64,000 bases of DNA, from positions 21,005-85,004 of the forward strand of contig JAOIUY010000010.1 of assembly GCA_028223755.1 (NCBI GenBank), written 5' to 3'. The notes below the pieces were generated by a model that had not been told where the DNA came from, did no database searches, and saw nothing but the letters and a program-made list of their open reading frames with translations. The position numbers and the translations under genes were made by a program. This DNA comes from Pseudomonadales bacterium (GTDB lineage Bacteria; Pseudomonadota; Gammaproteobacteria; Pseudomonadales; UBA7434). Shown piece by piece: positions 36,080 through 44,992 of the stretch; the stretch's first letter is position 1, and each line of letters opens with the position of its first letter.

Positions 36080-37894
36080 TTGACAGATTCAGCGAGTAAG
36101 TCCGGCGCTAGTAGCCGAAGAAGTGACTATTGTGGCCAAGTTGGCTTGGCACAGGTTGATACAGAGGTGTCGCTTTATGGTTGGGTCGATCGCCGTCGTG
36201 ACCATGGTGGCGTAATCTTTATTGATTTACGTGACCGTGATGGCATTGTTCAGGTGGTATTTGATCCCGATACCGGTGATAACTTTGCATTGGCCGATAA
36301 AGTGCGCAGTGAGTATGTGCTGCATGTGCAAGGAGTGGTGCGCGCTCGTTCAGAGGCTACCGTTAACCCTGATATGGCAACCGGTGCGATTGAAGTCTAT
36401 GCAAAATCGTTAGAAATTTTAAATCATGCCGAAACGCCGCCATTTCAGTTGGATGAGTTTACCGATGTGGGTGAAGACGTCCGTCTTAAATACCGTTATT
36501 TAGATTTACGCCGCAATGATATGCAGCAAAAGCTGCGTCTGCGCTCGCGCGTTTCATCGAATATCCGTAGTTTTCTTGATCGAGAAGGCTTTTTAGATAT
36601 TGAAACGCCTATTTTGACTCGCGCCACGCCAGAAGGTGCACGTGACTACTTAGTACCAAGCCGGACGCATGAGGGTAAGTTTTTTGCTTTGCCGCAGTCG
36701 CCACAGCTTTTTAAGCAGCTGCTTATGGTGTCAGGTTTTGACCGTTACTATCAAATTGCTAAATGTTTTCGTGATGAAGATTTACGCGCAGATAGGCAGC
36801 CTGAGTTTACCCAAATTGATATCGAAACCACGTTTATGTCAGAGCCAGAAATTATGGACATGGCAGAGCAGTTGGTGACCGAGCTATTTGCAGACGTTAT
36901 GGATGTGAAATTTGATCGTTTTCCTAAAATGCCTTATGCCGAGGCGATGCAGGATTACGGTAGCGACAAACCCGATTTACGAATTCCGCTAAAACTAGTG
37001 GATGTAAACGACTTAATGTCGACGGTTGAATTCAAAGTATTTAACGGTCCAGCCAACGATCCCGAAGGTCGCGTAGCGGCATTAAAGGTTCCTGGCGGCA
37101 GCAAGTTAAGCCGTAAAGAAATTGATGGTTATACCGATTATGTCGGTATTTATGGCGCTAAAGGTTTAGCGTGGGTCAAAGTCAACGATCGCGCGGCAGG
37201 TCTAGAAGGTCTGCAGTCACCGATTCTTAAATTTATGCCCGACGAAACCGTGCTGGCATTAATGGATAGATTGGAAGTAGAAGATGGCGATATTGTCTTC
37301 TTTGGTGCTGATAAAACTAATATCGTTAACGAAGCGCTCGGTGCGCTACGTTGCAAGTTAGGCGAAGACCTCAACTTATACACATGTGAGTGGGCGCCAT
37401 TATGGGTTGTCGACTTCCCGATGTTTGAAAAGACCGATAGTGGTCAGTGGACAGCGTTACACCATCCATTTACCGCGCCATCGTGCAGCCCAGAAGCGCT
37501 TGAAGCTGATCCGGGTACGGCATTATCGCAGGCTTACGACATGGTACTTAACGGTACTGAGTTGGGTGGCGGTTCAATTCGTATTCATCGTGCTGAAATG
37601 CAATCGGCGGTTTTCCGCTTGTTATCCATTAGCGAAGAAGAAGCGCAAGAGAAGTTTGGCTTTTTATTGGATGCATTAAAGTACGGTGCGCCACCGCATG
37701 GTGGTTTGGCTTTTGGTCTCGATCGTTTAGTCATGTTAATGAGCGGTTCGAGCTCAATCCGTGACGTGATTGCCTTCCCTAAAACGCAATCAGCGGCTTG
37801 TGTCATGACCGAAGCGCCAGGCAATGTTGATAATAAGCAGTTGCGCGAGTTAAATATTAAGTTACGACAGGTCGAGGCAGCTAAGCCGTCTTAA
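36080..37894 (+). CDS. aspS: Aspartyl-tRNA synthetase, probably non-discriminating
   Basis: A 604-residue class IIb synthetase of the bacterial type. The OB-fold anticodon domain (about 15-120) starts [20 protein letters not shown]. Motif 2 is [18 protein letters not shown], and motif 3 is [16 protein letters not shown] insertion domain lies between ([22 protein letters not shown]). Residue His42 ([10 protein letters not shown]) is the histidine found in non-discriminating AspRS of Pseudomonas, where E. coli has Leu. Such enzymes also charge tRNA-Asn and need the GatCAB amidotransferase; this role is inferred. The start is TTG at 36080 with GAGG upstream. Confidence 0.95.
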   Translation: MTDSASKSGASSRRSDYCGQVGLAQVDTEVSLYGWVDRRRDHGGVIFIDLRDRDGIVQVVFDPDTGDNFALADKVRSEYVLHVQGVVRARSEATVNPDMATGAIEVYAKSLEILNHAETPPFQLDEFTDVGEDVRLKYRYLDLRRNDMQQKLRLRSRVSSNIRSFLDREGFLDIETPILTRATPEGARDYLVPSRTHEGKFFALPQSPQLFKQLLMVSGFDRYYQIAKCFRDEDLRADRQPEFTQIDIETTFMSEPEIMDMAEQLVTELFADVMDVKFDRFPKMPYAEAMQDYGSDKPDLRIPLKLVDVNDLMSTVEFKVFNGPANDPEGRVAALKVPGGSKLSRKEIDGYTDYVGIYGAKGLAWVKVNDRAAGLEGLQSPILKFMPDETVLALMDRLEVEDGDIVFFGADKTNIVNEALGALRCKLGEDLNLYTCEWAPLWVVDFPMFEKTDSGQWTALHHPFTAPSCSPEALEADPGTALSQAYDMVLNGTELGGGSIRIHRAEMQSAVFRLLSISEEEAQEKFGFLLDALKYGAPPHGGLAFGLDRLVMLMSGSSSIRDVIAFPKTQSAACVMTEAPGNVDNKQLRELNIKLRQVEAAKPS

Positions 37895-37918
37895 TGCCTA
37901 AACCGTATTAGTCTCGAA

Positions 37919-37956
37919 GCTCACTTTCTGCTTAATCGATTAAGCAGAAAGTGAGC
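37919..37956. repeat. Perfect 38-bp palindrome downstream of aspS
   Basis: GCTCACTTTCTGCTTAATC is followed immediately by its exact reverse complement, with no spacer. It starts 25 bp after the aspS stop. It is not directly followed by a clean T tract (GATTCCTTTCTCTC follows), so it may be an imperfect terminator, a cruciform or a dyad protein-binding site. Confidence 0.95.
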
Positions 37957-38176
37957 GATTCCTTTCTCTCATTTTCTATCTCTCTGTTTTATATTTCTTA
38001 TCCTCTTTTATAGTGGGCAAACTCAGCAAATAAGTTAGATCCGGCGTTTTTTTAAACGTCTAAAATGCGTCCCGATAATGCTAGGTGCAAATCCCAAATA
38101 GCTGGGTATAATCACATGTATTTTATTGCTTCAGCTGACGCTCTTTTTGTTGTTATGGCCTTATGAGTATGCTCTT

Positions 38177-38662
38177 TTGACTGTTATTTTAGGTATTGAT
38201 CCGGGTTCGCGAGTTACCGGTTATGGCTTAATTGTGGCCGATAAAGGCCAGCCTAAATACCTTGCCAGTGGCTGTATACGCATGCCAACCGGCGATATGT
38301 CCGCACGTTTATTGACCATCAATCAAAGTGTTGGCAAATTAATTAGTGATTACGCGCCAGATCAAGCGGCCATTGAGCAGGTCTTTGTCGGAAAAAGTGC
38401 AAGTTCGGCGCTCAAATTAGGTCATGCGCGCGGCGCGGCGATGTTAGCCATAGCTGCAGCCAATATTCCCTTGGGCGAATATGCGCCGCGGTCAATTAAG
38501 CAGGCAGTCGCAGGTACAGGCGCAGCGGATAAGGTACAGGTGCAGGATATGGTGGTTAAGCTATTGCGCCTGAGTAAATCACCGCCTTCTGATGCAGCCG
38601 ATGCGCTCGCCGTTGCGCTTTGCCACACTTACAGTGATAACCCTTATGCGCAAGTTCTCTAG
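38177..38662 (+). CDS. ruvC: Holliday junction endodeoxyribonuclease RuvC
   Basis: A 161-residue resolvase that cuts Holliday junctions behind RuvAB. Catalytic acids are seen in GIDPGSRVTGYG (Asp7 in E. coli numbering), AAIEQVFVGKSASSALKLG (Glu) and SDAADALAVALCH (two Asp). The start is the TTG at 38177 (MTVILGIDPGSR), aligning with MAIILGIDPGSR in E. coli. The frame is open upstream to 38126 but encodes a non-conserved hydrophobic leader. The C-terminus is about 12 residues shorter than in E. coli. It heads ruvCAB. The usual yebC between aspS and ruvC is absent; the 282-bp spacer holds only the palindrome at 37919. Confidence 0.95.
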   Translation: MTVILGIDPGSRVTGYGLIVADKGQPKYLASGCIRMPTGDMSARLLTINQSVGKLISDYAPDQAAIEQVFVGKSASSALKLGHARGAAMLAIAAANIPLGEYAPRSIKQAVAGTGAADKVQVQDMVVKLLRLSKSPPSDAADALAVALCHTYSDNPYAQVL

Positions 38663-38686
38663 AAGAAGATTTAAGAAGAGAGATTA

Positions 38687-39307
38687 ATGATTAGTTTTTT
38701 ATCAGGTATATTAGTTGAAAAAACCGCGCCATTTTTGGTGATTGATGTGAATGGCGTAGGCTATGAAGTACAGGCCTCGCTAACAACCTTTTCGGTACTG
38801 CCTAAAACGGGTGAAGCCGTTCGTTTGCTAACGCACTTTGTTGTTCGTGAAGATGCGCAGTTACTGTATGGCTTTGCCGATGCCGCCGAGCGACAACTCT
38901 TTCGCACCTTAATTAAAGTCAATGGCGTTGGTCCTAAACTGGCTCTAGCGATATTGTCAGGTATGGATGCAGCCTCATTTAGCCGCTGTGTATTAGCCGG
39001 TGATGTTGTTGCGTTAACGCGCTTGCCGGGTGTGGGTAAAAAGACAGCCGAGCGTTTGATTGTCGAAATGAAAGACCGTTTGCGAGAATGGCATTTAGAA
39101 ACGCCGAGTTTATTAAACGAAGCTGGGGATGATCACAGTGGCGGCGTGAGTCAGTCGGTGATGTTGGCCGAGGCCGAAAACGCCTTAATCGCCCTTGGAT
39201 ATAAACCCGTTGAAGCAAGTAAAGCATTAGCTAAGTTAGATCTATCGACGATAGAAAGCAGCGAAGATGCCATTCGTGCTGCATTACAAACCATGCTTAA
39301 GCGTTAG
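38687..39307 (+). CDS. ruvA: Holliday junction branch-migration protein RuvA
   Basis: A 206-residue protein that binds four-way junctions as a tetramer and loads RuvB. The N-terminal OB fold (ISFLSGILVEKTAPFLVIDVNGVGYEV), central helix-hairpin-helix motifs (LIKVNGVGPKLALAILSG and LTRLPGVGKKTAERLIVEMKDRL) and the C-terminal RuvB-binding domain (ENALIALGYKPVEASKAL) are all present. It starts 24 bp after ruvC. Confidence 0.97.
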   Translation: MISFLSGILVEKTAPFLVIDVNGVGYEVQASLTTFSVLPKTGEAVRLLTHFVVREDAQLLYGFADAAERQLFRTLIKVNGVGPKLALAILSGMDAASFSRCVLAGDVVALTRLPGVGKKTAERLIVEMKDRLREWHLETPSLLNEAGDDHSGGVSQSVMLAEAENALIALGYKPVEASKALAKLDLSTIESSEDAIRAALQTMLKR

Positions 39308-39321
39308 TTTAGGAAAATACC

Positions 39322-40335
39322 ATGATAGAAGCCGATCGAATTATCGCTGGTGATGTTGCCGAAGAAGAGTATCAACATGATCGTGCGTTGCGCCCGAAAA
39401 TGTTGGCTGATTATATTGGTCAGCCAGCCGTTTGTGAGCAGATGGAAGTATTTATTGGCGCTGCGCGCAATCGTAATGAAGCCTTAGACCACAGCTTAAT
39501 ATTTGGCCCTCCCGGTTTAGGTAAAACAACATTGGCGCATATCATTGCCAATGAATTAAATGTCGAATTACATACCACCTCAGGCCCAGTGTTAGAAAAG
39601 CCGGGTGATTTAGCCGCCATGCTAACCAATCTTGGTAAAGATGATGTTTTATTTATTGATGAGATCCACCGTCTGAGTCCAGTAGTGGAAGAAGTGTTAT
39701 ATCCCGCCATGGAAGATTATCAACTCGATATTATGATTGGTGAAGGTCCGTCGGCACGCTCTATTAAATTAGATCTACCGCCTTTTACTTTAGTGGGTGC
39801 GACGACACGAGCAGGTTCACTAACGTCTCCGCTTAGGGATCGTTTTGGTATTGTTCAGCGCCTAGAATTTTATGGCATGGATGATTTAAGTCGAATCATT
39901 ATTCGTGCGGCTTCTTTATTAGGTGTTGAAATAGAGGCGGCGGGGGCGAAAGAAATTGCACGTCGTTCGCGCGGCACTCCTCGAATAGCCAATCGTCTAT
40001 TGCGTCGCGTACGTGATTTTGCCGATGTGAAATATGACGGCATTGTGACGGCAGATATTGCCGACAGTGCACTGAATGTATTAAATATCGATCCGCTGGG
40101 TTTTGATCATATGGATCGACGCTTGTTGTTGTCGATTATTGAAAAGTTTGATGGTGGCCCCGTGGGTGTTGATAACTTAGCTGCGGCGATCAGTGAAGAG
40201 CGTGGAACCATAGAGGATGTGTTAGAACCGTTTTTGATTCAGCAAGGTTTTATTCAGCGTACACCGCGTGGACGAATTGCGACTCGTCGTGCTTATGAGC
40301 ATTTTGGTTTGCCAGCGCCACAGCGAGACGAATAG
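39322..40335 (+). CDS. ruvB: Holliday junction helicase RuvB
   Basis: A 337-residue AAA+ motor driving branch migration with RuvA. It has Walker A ([12 protein letters not shown]), Walker B (LFIDEIHRL), sensor 1 (LVGATTRAG) and the arginine finger context ([11 protein letters not shown]). A winged-helix C-domain ends in [16 protein letters not shown]. Starting [12 protein letters not shown] is typical. It is separated from ruvA by 14 bp and from ybgC by 50 bp. Confidence 0.98.
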   Translation: MIEADRIIAGDVAEEEYQHDRALRPKMLADYIGQPAVCEQMEVFIGAARNRNEALDHSLIFGPPGLGKTTLAHIIANELNVELHTTSGPVLEKPGDLAAMLTNLGKDDVLFIDEIHRLSPVVEEVLYPAMEDYQLDIMIGEGPSARSIKLDLPPFTLVGATTRAGSLTSPLRDRFGIVQRLEFYGMDDLSRIIIRAASLLGVEIEAAGAKEIARRSRGTPRIANRLLRRVRDFADVKYDGIVTADIADSALNVLNIDPLGFDHMDRRLLLSIIEKFDGGPVGVDNLAAAISEERGTIEDVLEPFLIQQGFIQRTPRGRIATRRAYEHFGLPAPQRDE

Positions 40336-40385
40336 TTTTGCTGATAGTAAAAACGGCAGTAAGTATTGTGCGAAGAGGTTTATAG

Positions 40386-40805
40386 GTGTCATCTAACGTA
40401 TCGACAAAAGTGGTAGCGATTGATATACCTGTGCGTGTCTATATAGAAGATACCGATGCGGGTGGTATTGTCTATTACGTTAACTACCTTAAATTTATGG
40501 AACGCGCCCGCACCGAGTTATTACGCAGCTTAGGTTATGGCAAAGCGGCTATATTCGCCGATGATTTAATGTTTGTTGTGCACTCGCTCAATGCCAATTA
40601 CCGAGCATCAGCCAAATTGGATGATGAGCTGCAAGTCAGTGCTAAAGTCACAAAAGTGAGTAAGGTTGCCGTGGTGTTTGAACAAACGGTTAGCTGTGGT
40701 GACCAAGTGCTTTGCGATGGCGAAGTAAAAGTGGCCTGTGTAAAGCGTGGCGATCAAAAGCCAGTTAAAATGCCACCGCAGTTACTTGAGCAGCTTGGAA
40801 TTTAA
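40386..40805 (+). CDS. ybgC: Tol-Pal associated acyl-CoA thioesterase YbgC
   Basis: A 139-residue hot-dog fold thioesterase of the 4-hydroxybenzoyl-CoA type. The catalytic motif is VYIEDTDAGGIVYYVNYLKFMERARTE in parts, with the active-site Asp in DTDAGG. It is the first gene of the conserved ybgC-tolQRAB-pal-cpoB cluster and is thought to act in phospholipid metabolism at the inner membrane. The start is GTG at 40386. tolQ begins 41 bp downstream with a clear AGGAGT site. Confidence 0.95.
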   Translation: MSSNVSTKVVAIDIPVRVYIEDTDAGGIVYYVNYLKFMERARTELLRSLGYGKAAIFADDLMFVVHSLNANYRASAKLDDELQVSAKVTKVSKVAVVFEQTVSCGDQVLCDGEVKVACVKRGDQKPVKMPPQLLEQLGI

Positions 40806-40846
40806 TCGATCGTTCTCAAATCTTTTAACAAAGTAGGAGTTACAAC

Positions 40847-41539
40847 GTGGGTGAACCACTATCAATTTGGAGCTTAGTTTTAGAAGCGAGCTTCTTAGTG
40901 CAGCTAGTCATGTTGTCACTGATGTTGGCATCGATTTTTTCATGGTCGATGATATTGCAGCGCGTCAGTGTATTTCGTCGTGCGCATCGAGAGCTGCTCG
41001 CATTTGAGGATGAGTTTTGGTCGGGTGTCGATTTAGGTCAGTTATACCGCGCCGGTACGAGTCGCGGAGAGACAGAATCGATTGAAGGCGTAGAGGCGAT
41101 TTTCCGCGCTGGGTTTAAAGAGTTTTCGCGTTTGCGTCAGCAGGGAAATATTGATTCTGATGCGATTATGGCGGGTGCCGAGCGCGCTATGCGTGTTGCA
41201 TTGGCTCGCGAAGAAGAGCACCTTGAGCGGCATTTACCTTTTTTAGCTAACGTAGGCTCTGCAAGTCCTTACGTCGGTTTATTCGGAACTGTTTGGGGTG
41301 TAATGGGTGCTTTCCGTGGGTTGGCCAATACCCATCAGGCGACACTGGCCTCAGTAGCGCCCGGTATTTCTGAAGCGTTAATTGCTACCGCTATGGGTTT
41401 GTTTGCAGCGATTCCTGCAGTGATTGCATACAACCGCTTTTCTGCGCGTGTTGATATGCTCAGCAACCGTTATGAAAATTTTGCCGATGAGTTTACGAGT
41501 ATTTTGCATCGTCAGGTTCATACATCGGCTAAACCTTAA
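40847..41539 (+). CDS. tolQ: Tol-Pal system proton channel subunit TolQ
   Basis: A 230-residue inner-membrane protein of the MotA/TolQ/ExbB family, with three transmembrane segments: about 15-40 (FLVQLVMLSLMLASIFSWSMI), 130-155 (LANVGSASPYVGLFGTVWGVMGAF) and 165-195 (APGISEALIATAMGLFAAIPAVIAYN). With TolR it converts proton flow into motion of TolA during cell constriction. The start is GTG at 40847, set by AGGAGT eight bases upstream. Confidence 0.97.
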   Translation: MGEPLSIWSLVLEASFLVQLVMLSLMLASIFSWSMILQRVSVFRRAHRELLAFEDEFWSGVDLGQLYRAGTSRGETESIEGVEAIFRAGFKEFSRLRQQGNIDSDAIMAGAERAMRVALAREEEHLERHLPFLANVGSASPYVGLFGTVWGVMGAFRGLANTHQATLASVAPGISEALIATAMGLFAAIPAVIAYNRFSARVDMLSNRYENFADEFTSILHRQVHTSAKP

Positions 41540-41600
41540 TAGCGGACTGAAATTGACGATCACTTACCATCATAAAAAGATGCCTAAATGAACTTAAAAT

Positions 41601-42020
41601 ATGACGTGTAGAAAAAACAAACGCAAACTTATTGCCGAGATTAATGTTGTGCCCTATGTGGACGTGACATTAGTGTTGCTGATTGTTTTTATGGTAACGG
41701 CACCTCTTTTAATGCAGGGCGTAGAGGTTGAGCTGCCGCAGGCGCCATCAGCGCCGATTGATGAGCGCGTCGAAGAGCCTTTAATTGTTTCGATTAAAGC
41801 CGATGGCCGTTTATATATTAATTTGGGTGGCAACCCAGATAAAGCAGTTGCAGTTGATGTAGTGACTGATCGTGTTAAAAAAATTCTACAACAAAAGCCA
41901 AAAACCCCTGTGCTGGTTTGGGGTGATAAAAAAATTCCTTATGGTGAAGTTGTTAAGCTGATGACTGCTTTGCAGGGAGCGGGTGCACCGTCTGTCGGCT
42001 TGGTCACTGAGGCGCCATGA
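41601..42020 (+). CDS. tolR: Tol-Pal system subunit TolR
   Basis: A 139-residue ExbD/TolR protein with one N-terminal transmembrane helix carrying the essential proton-path aspartate (INVVPYVDVTLVLLIVFMVTAP). A periplasmic domain follows (VLVWGDKKIPYGEVVKLMTALQ). It begins 61 bp after tolQ. The short basic head (CRKNKRKLIAE) is typical. An ATG at 41588 is out of frame. Confidence 0.96.
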   Translation: MTCRKNKRKLIAEINVVPYVDVTLVLLIVFMVTAPLLMQGVEVELPQAPSAPIDERVEEPLIVSIKADGRLYINLGGNPDKAVAVDVVTDRVKKILQQKPKTPVLVWGDKKIPYGEVVKLMTALQGAGAPSVGLVTEAP

Positions 42021-42044
42021 TTGAGCTAACGAGCCAATCCATCC

Positions 42045-42776
42045 ATGGCTAATTCGCGAAGCTATTTGTTTCCTGTGATGATCACAGTTGCAATGCATTT
42101 AGCGTTGTTTGCCGTCTTGTCTAATGACTGGGCGCCGCGAGCCAAACCATTGTCGGTAGCAAAGCCTATAAAAGCCGTGCAGGCATCATTGGTTACTTTA
42201 AAAAAAGAGCCAGTTAAGTCAAAAGTTAAACCCAAGGTCAGACCAAAAGCCAAACCTAAACCAGTAAAGCCAAAGCCTGCAGTAAAGCCAAAGCCTGTTG
42301 TTAAAGAGGCGCCTAAAGTCGATTTAGAAAAACAAAAACGAGAAAGAGAAAAGCAGGCGCGCGAGAAGGTCGCAAAAGAGAAGGCTGTAAAAGAGCAGCA
42401 ACGCCTAGCCGATGAGCAGGCATTGGCCGCCATGCTTGACGGTGAAGATGCTGAGATGCAGGCCGATGATGATGCTAATTTAGTTGCACAATATTCGGCG
42501 ATGATTTCGCAGCAAATGCATCAGCGTTGGAAGTTACCGCCCAGTGCCAGACGCAATATGGTTGCACTAGTTAAAATTCGTATGGTGCCGACCGGTGATT
42601 TAGTCACGGTGACCATTGCACAAAGTAGTGGTAATGAAGCCTTTGATCAGTCGGCTATTTTAGCCGTGCAAAAAGCAGGGCGCTTTGCCTTTATGAAGAA
42701 TTTGCCTGGTCGTTTATTTGAAGCGCATTTTCGTGAATTTACTTTTCGATTTTCTCCAGAGGATTTAAGGTTGTGA
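42045..42776 (+). CDS. tolA: Tol-Pal system spanning protein TolA
   Basis: A 243-residue protein with an N-terminal membrane anchor (YLFPVMITVAMHLALFAVL) and a Lys/Pro/Ala- then Glu/Lys-rich middle region (about 50-140, including KPKPVKPKPAVKPKPVVK) that forms an extended periplasmic rod. The C-terminal TonB-like domain (about 145-243: SAMISQQMHQRWKLPPSAR, VKIRMVPTGDLVTVTIAQSSG) binds TolB and Pal. The rod is shorter than in E. coli TolA (421 residues). Its stop overlaps the tolB start as GTGA. Confidence 0.95.
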   Translation: MANSRSYLFPVMITVAMHLALFAVLSNDWAPRAKPLSVAKPIKAVQASLVTLKKEPVKSKVKPKVRPKAKPKPVKPKPAVKPKPVVKEAPKVDLEKQKREREKQAREKVAKEKAVKEQQRLADEQALAAMLDGEDAEMQADDDANLVAQYSAMISQQMHQRWKLPPSARRNMVALVKIRMVPTGDLVTVTIAQSSGNEAFDQSAILAVQKAGRFAFMKNLPGRLFEAHFREFTFRFSPEDLRL

Positions 42777-44059
42777 TGGGATTTTTTAGAACGCTTGCTG
42801 TTATTGGCGCTGTGCTATTTAGCCAGTTATCTACAGCTGATTTGGTGATTGAAGTGACGGATTGGGTTAAAGACCCAACGAAAATTGCCATTGTTCCTTT
42901 TCGTCATAAAGGTGCAGCCATCGACCAAGATATGGCTGCGGTTGTCGCGGCAGATTTAGCGCGTAGTGGCCAGTTCGAGGCTTTACCGCGTGATGCAATG
43001 TACAGTTCGCCAAGTGCTGCCGATGAAGTTCACTTTCGAGATTGGCGCGCATTAGGTGTTGATTATTTATTGATTGGCCGCTCATCAGCGACGAAAAAGC
43101 GCGTAAATTTAGAGTACGAACTCTTTGATGTGCACCGTCAAAAAAGTTTAATTAAAAGCCGCGTAGGTAATCTTAATGGTCAAGAGCGAGCGATTGCACA
43201 TAAGGTAAGTGATTCGGTTTATCAAAAGTTAACTGGTATCGCGGGCGCTTTTTCAACGCGTATGCTTTATGTATCTGTTCAAAACAATCAAGCAAACCAG
43301 CAGCTTTATCGGTTAATTTTGGCTGATGCCGATGGTGCGCGTGCGCGTGCGATATTAAAAAGCAGTGAACCCATTTTATCGCCATCGTGGTCGCCGGATG
43401 GTAAGCAAATTGCCTATGTCTCATTTGAAAGTTCACGCCCTGCCATTTACCGACAAGTGGTTGCCACGGGTGAGCGAGAAAAGCTAACTAACTTTCGCGG
43501 CCTGAATAGTGCGCCTTCATGGTCGCCAGATGGTAAGCGGCTGGCGATGGTGCTATCGAAAGACGGCAATCCCGAATTGTATGTGATGGAGGTTGCGACG
43601 CGTAAACTTAAACGTATCACGCGTAATTCGGCTATTGATACTGAGCCGAGTTGGCTGCCTGATGGCAAGTCACTGGTCTTTACTTCGGACCGCGGAGGTC
43701 GACCACAAATTTATCGTGTTAACTTGCTTGACGGTGTGACAAAGCGGGTGACCTATGTCGGCGCCTATAATGCCAAGGCGAGTTTAATGGCTGATGGCAA
43801 AAGTATGGTGATGATTCATCGTGACGAGAGTGGCTATCATATTGCTTGGCAGGAGCTTGCCACGGGTCGCTTAATTATTTTGACCGATTCTTCGCTGGAT
43901 GAGTCGCCGAGTCTGTCGCCCAATGGCAGCATGTTGCTGTATGCAACAAAGCATCAGGGGCGGGGTGTCTTGGCGGCAGTGTCGCTCGATGGAGGGGTCA
44001 AATTCCGCCTACCATCACCTTCAAGTGATGTTCGCGAGCCAGCTTGGTCGCCGAATTAA
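42773..44059 (+). CDS. tolB: Tol-Pal system periplasmic beta-propeller protein TolB
   Basis: A 428-residue periplasmic protein. The signal peptide ends near FSQLSTA/DLVIEV. The N-terminal domain is followed by a six-bladed propeller with repeated SWSPDGK-type blades (ILSPSWSPDGKQIAYVS, APSWSPDGKRLAMVLS, EPSWLPDGKSLVFTSDRGG). It ends REPAWSPN. TolB binds Pal and is released through TolA. The start is a GTG overlapping the tolA stop, with an ATG immediately after at 42776. Confidence 0.97.
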   Translation: MMGFFRTLAVIGAVLFSQLSTADLVIEVTDWVKDPTKIAIVPFRHKGAAIDQDMAAVVAADLARSGQFEALPRDAMYSSPSAADEVHFRDWRALGVDYLLIGRSSATKKRVNLEYELFDVHRQKSLIKSRVGNLNGQERAIAHKVSDSVYQKLTGIAGAFSTRMLYVSVQNNQANQQLYRLILADADGARARAILKSSEPILSPSWSPDGKQIAYVSFESSRPAIYRQVVATGEREKLTNFRGLNSAPSWSPDGKRLAMVLSKDGNPELYVMEVATRKLKRITRNSAIDTEPSWLPDGKSLVFTSDRGGRPQIYRVNLLDGVTKRVTYVGAYNAKASLMADGKSMVMIHRDESGYHIAWQELATGRLIILTDSSLDESPSLSPNGSMLLYATKHQGRGVLAAVSLDGGVKFRLPSPSSDVREPAWSPN

Positions 44060-44217
44060 GGCGTTGTTGAGGTCAATCGGGCAAAGCTAGCGTTCCATTT
44101 TGGGCACTTGTTGAATACTAATGGGTCTATGGGGTGATCGGTTGGCGAAAAACTGTCAGATATGTCCTATTTTTAGTGCCATAAAAAAAATGTTTGTAAT
44201 ACATGTCATCTAGAGCA

Positions 44218-44245
44218 TTGCAAGAACCGATAATCGCTTTACAAT
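44218..44245 (+). promoter_or_regulatory. Putative internal sigma70 promoter before pal
   Basis: TTGCAA (44218-44223), a 16-bp spacer and TACAAT (44240-44245) lie 55 bp before the pal start in the 240-bp tolB-pal spacer, suggesting separate expression of pal from tolQRAB. Confidence 0.5.
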
Positions 44246-44299
44246 ACGTTTTTAAACTTTTATATCGTTATCCCTTCACACAACAGTGAGTACAATGTG

Positions 44300-44833
44300 A
44301 TGAAAAATAAGCTAATGTCTGTTTCTACCTCAATCATTAAAAAAAGTGTTTTCCTAGCAATTGTAGTGAGCTTTTTAGCTGCATGTGCTTCTAACCAACA
44401 GCAAGCCGATGCTGATGCAGCCGCTGCTGCTGAAGCTGCCGCTGCGGCAGAAGCCGTTGCCTCAGGCGCTGATGATGCAGAATCCGTTGAAGTCTCTATC
44501 GATGCGGCTGCTAATTTGGATAGCGTGTTTTATTTTGAATACGATCAATCATCACTCACATCGGCAGCACGTGCGGCACTCGATGCTCAAGCAGCTGCGT
44601 TGCGCAGTGGTGTGAGCGATGTGCGCCTTGAAGGGCATGCTGATGAGCGTGGATCACGCGAATATAACTTGGCTCTAGGTGAGCGTCGTGCAAAAGCAGT
44701 TGCCGATTACTTAGCGATCCAAGGTGTTTCACGATCACGCATCGAAGTTGTGAGCTATGGTGAAGAGCGTCCTGTTTCATTGCGCAGCGATGAATCAGCT
44801 TACAGCCTTAACCGTCGCGTTGAGCTTAAGTAA
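44300..44833 (+). CDS. pal: Peptidoglycan-associated outer-membrane lipoprotein Pal
   Basis: A 177-residue lipoprotein. The signal ends in lipobox FLAACAS. An Ala/Asp/Glu-rich linker (about 30-70) precedes the OmpA-like peptidoglycan-binding domain (about 75-178: VFYFEYDQSSLTSAARAALDA, LEGHADERGSREYNLALGERRAKAV, NRRVELK). Pal anchors the outer membrane to the cell wall and is recycled by TolB. The ATG at 44300 is used; a GTG precedes it directly. Confidence 0.97.
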   Translation: MKNKLMSVSTSIIKKSVFLAIVVSFLAACASNQQQADADAAAAAEAAAAAEAVASGADDAESVEVSIDAAANLDSVFYFEYDQSSLTSAARAALDAQAAALRSGVSDVRLEGHADERGSREYNLALGERRAKAVADYLAIQGVSRSRIEVVSYGEERPVSLRSDESAYSLNRRVELK

Positions 44834-44849
44834 ATCTCACTGCGCTTAA

Positions 44850-44954
44850 TCGCTGCGATGTTTATTGCAGCGAAAGAAAGAAGTCGTAAGAGTGAGTAGT
44901 GCTAAAGCGTTAGTCGAAAAAATAAAAGCGTCGCCGCGTCTATACGCGGTACGC
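44850..44954 (+). other. Two hairpins in the pal-cpoB spacer
   Basis: TCGCTGC (44850-44856) pairs with GCAGCGA (44867-44873). A second stem pairs GCGT-CG-CCGCGT (44928-44939) with ACGCGG-T-ACGC (44944-44954) around a CTAT tetraloop. Neither has a good T tract, so they look more like mRNA processing or stabilising structures than terminators. Confidence 0.5.
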
Positions 44955-44992
44955 TTGATTAAACCCTCCGATAATTTGATGGTAGTTCGATA

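Noticed and set aside
38126..38176. Longer RuvC start at TTG 38126
   Set aside because: It would add a non-conserved hydrophobic leader to a cytoplasmic nuclease; the TTG at 38177 aligns with the E. coli start.
42062..42433. Antisense 123-codon frame opposite tolA
   Set aside because: Arises from the Lys/Pro-rich tolA codons read backwards; no start signal.
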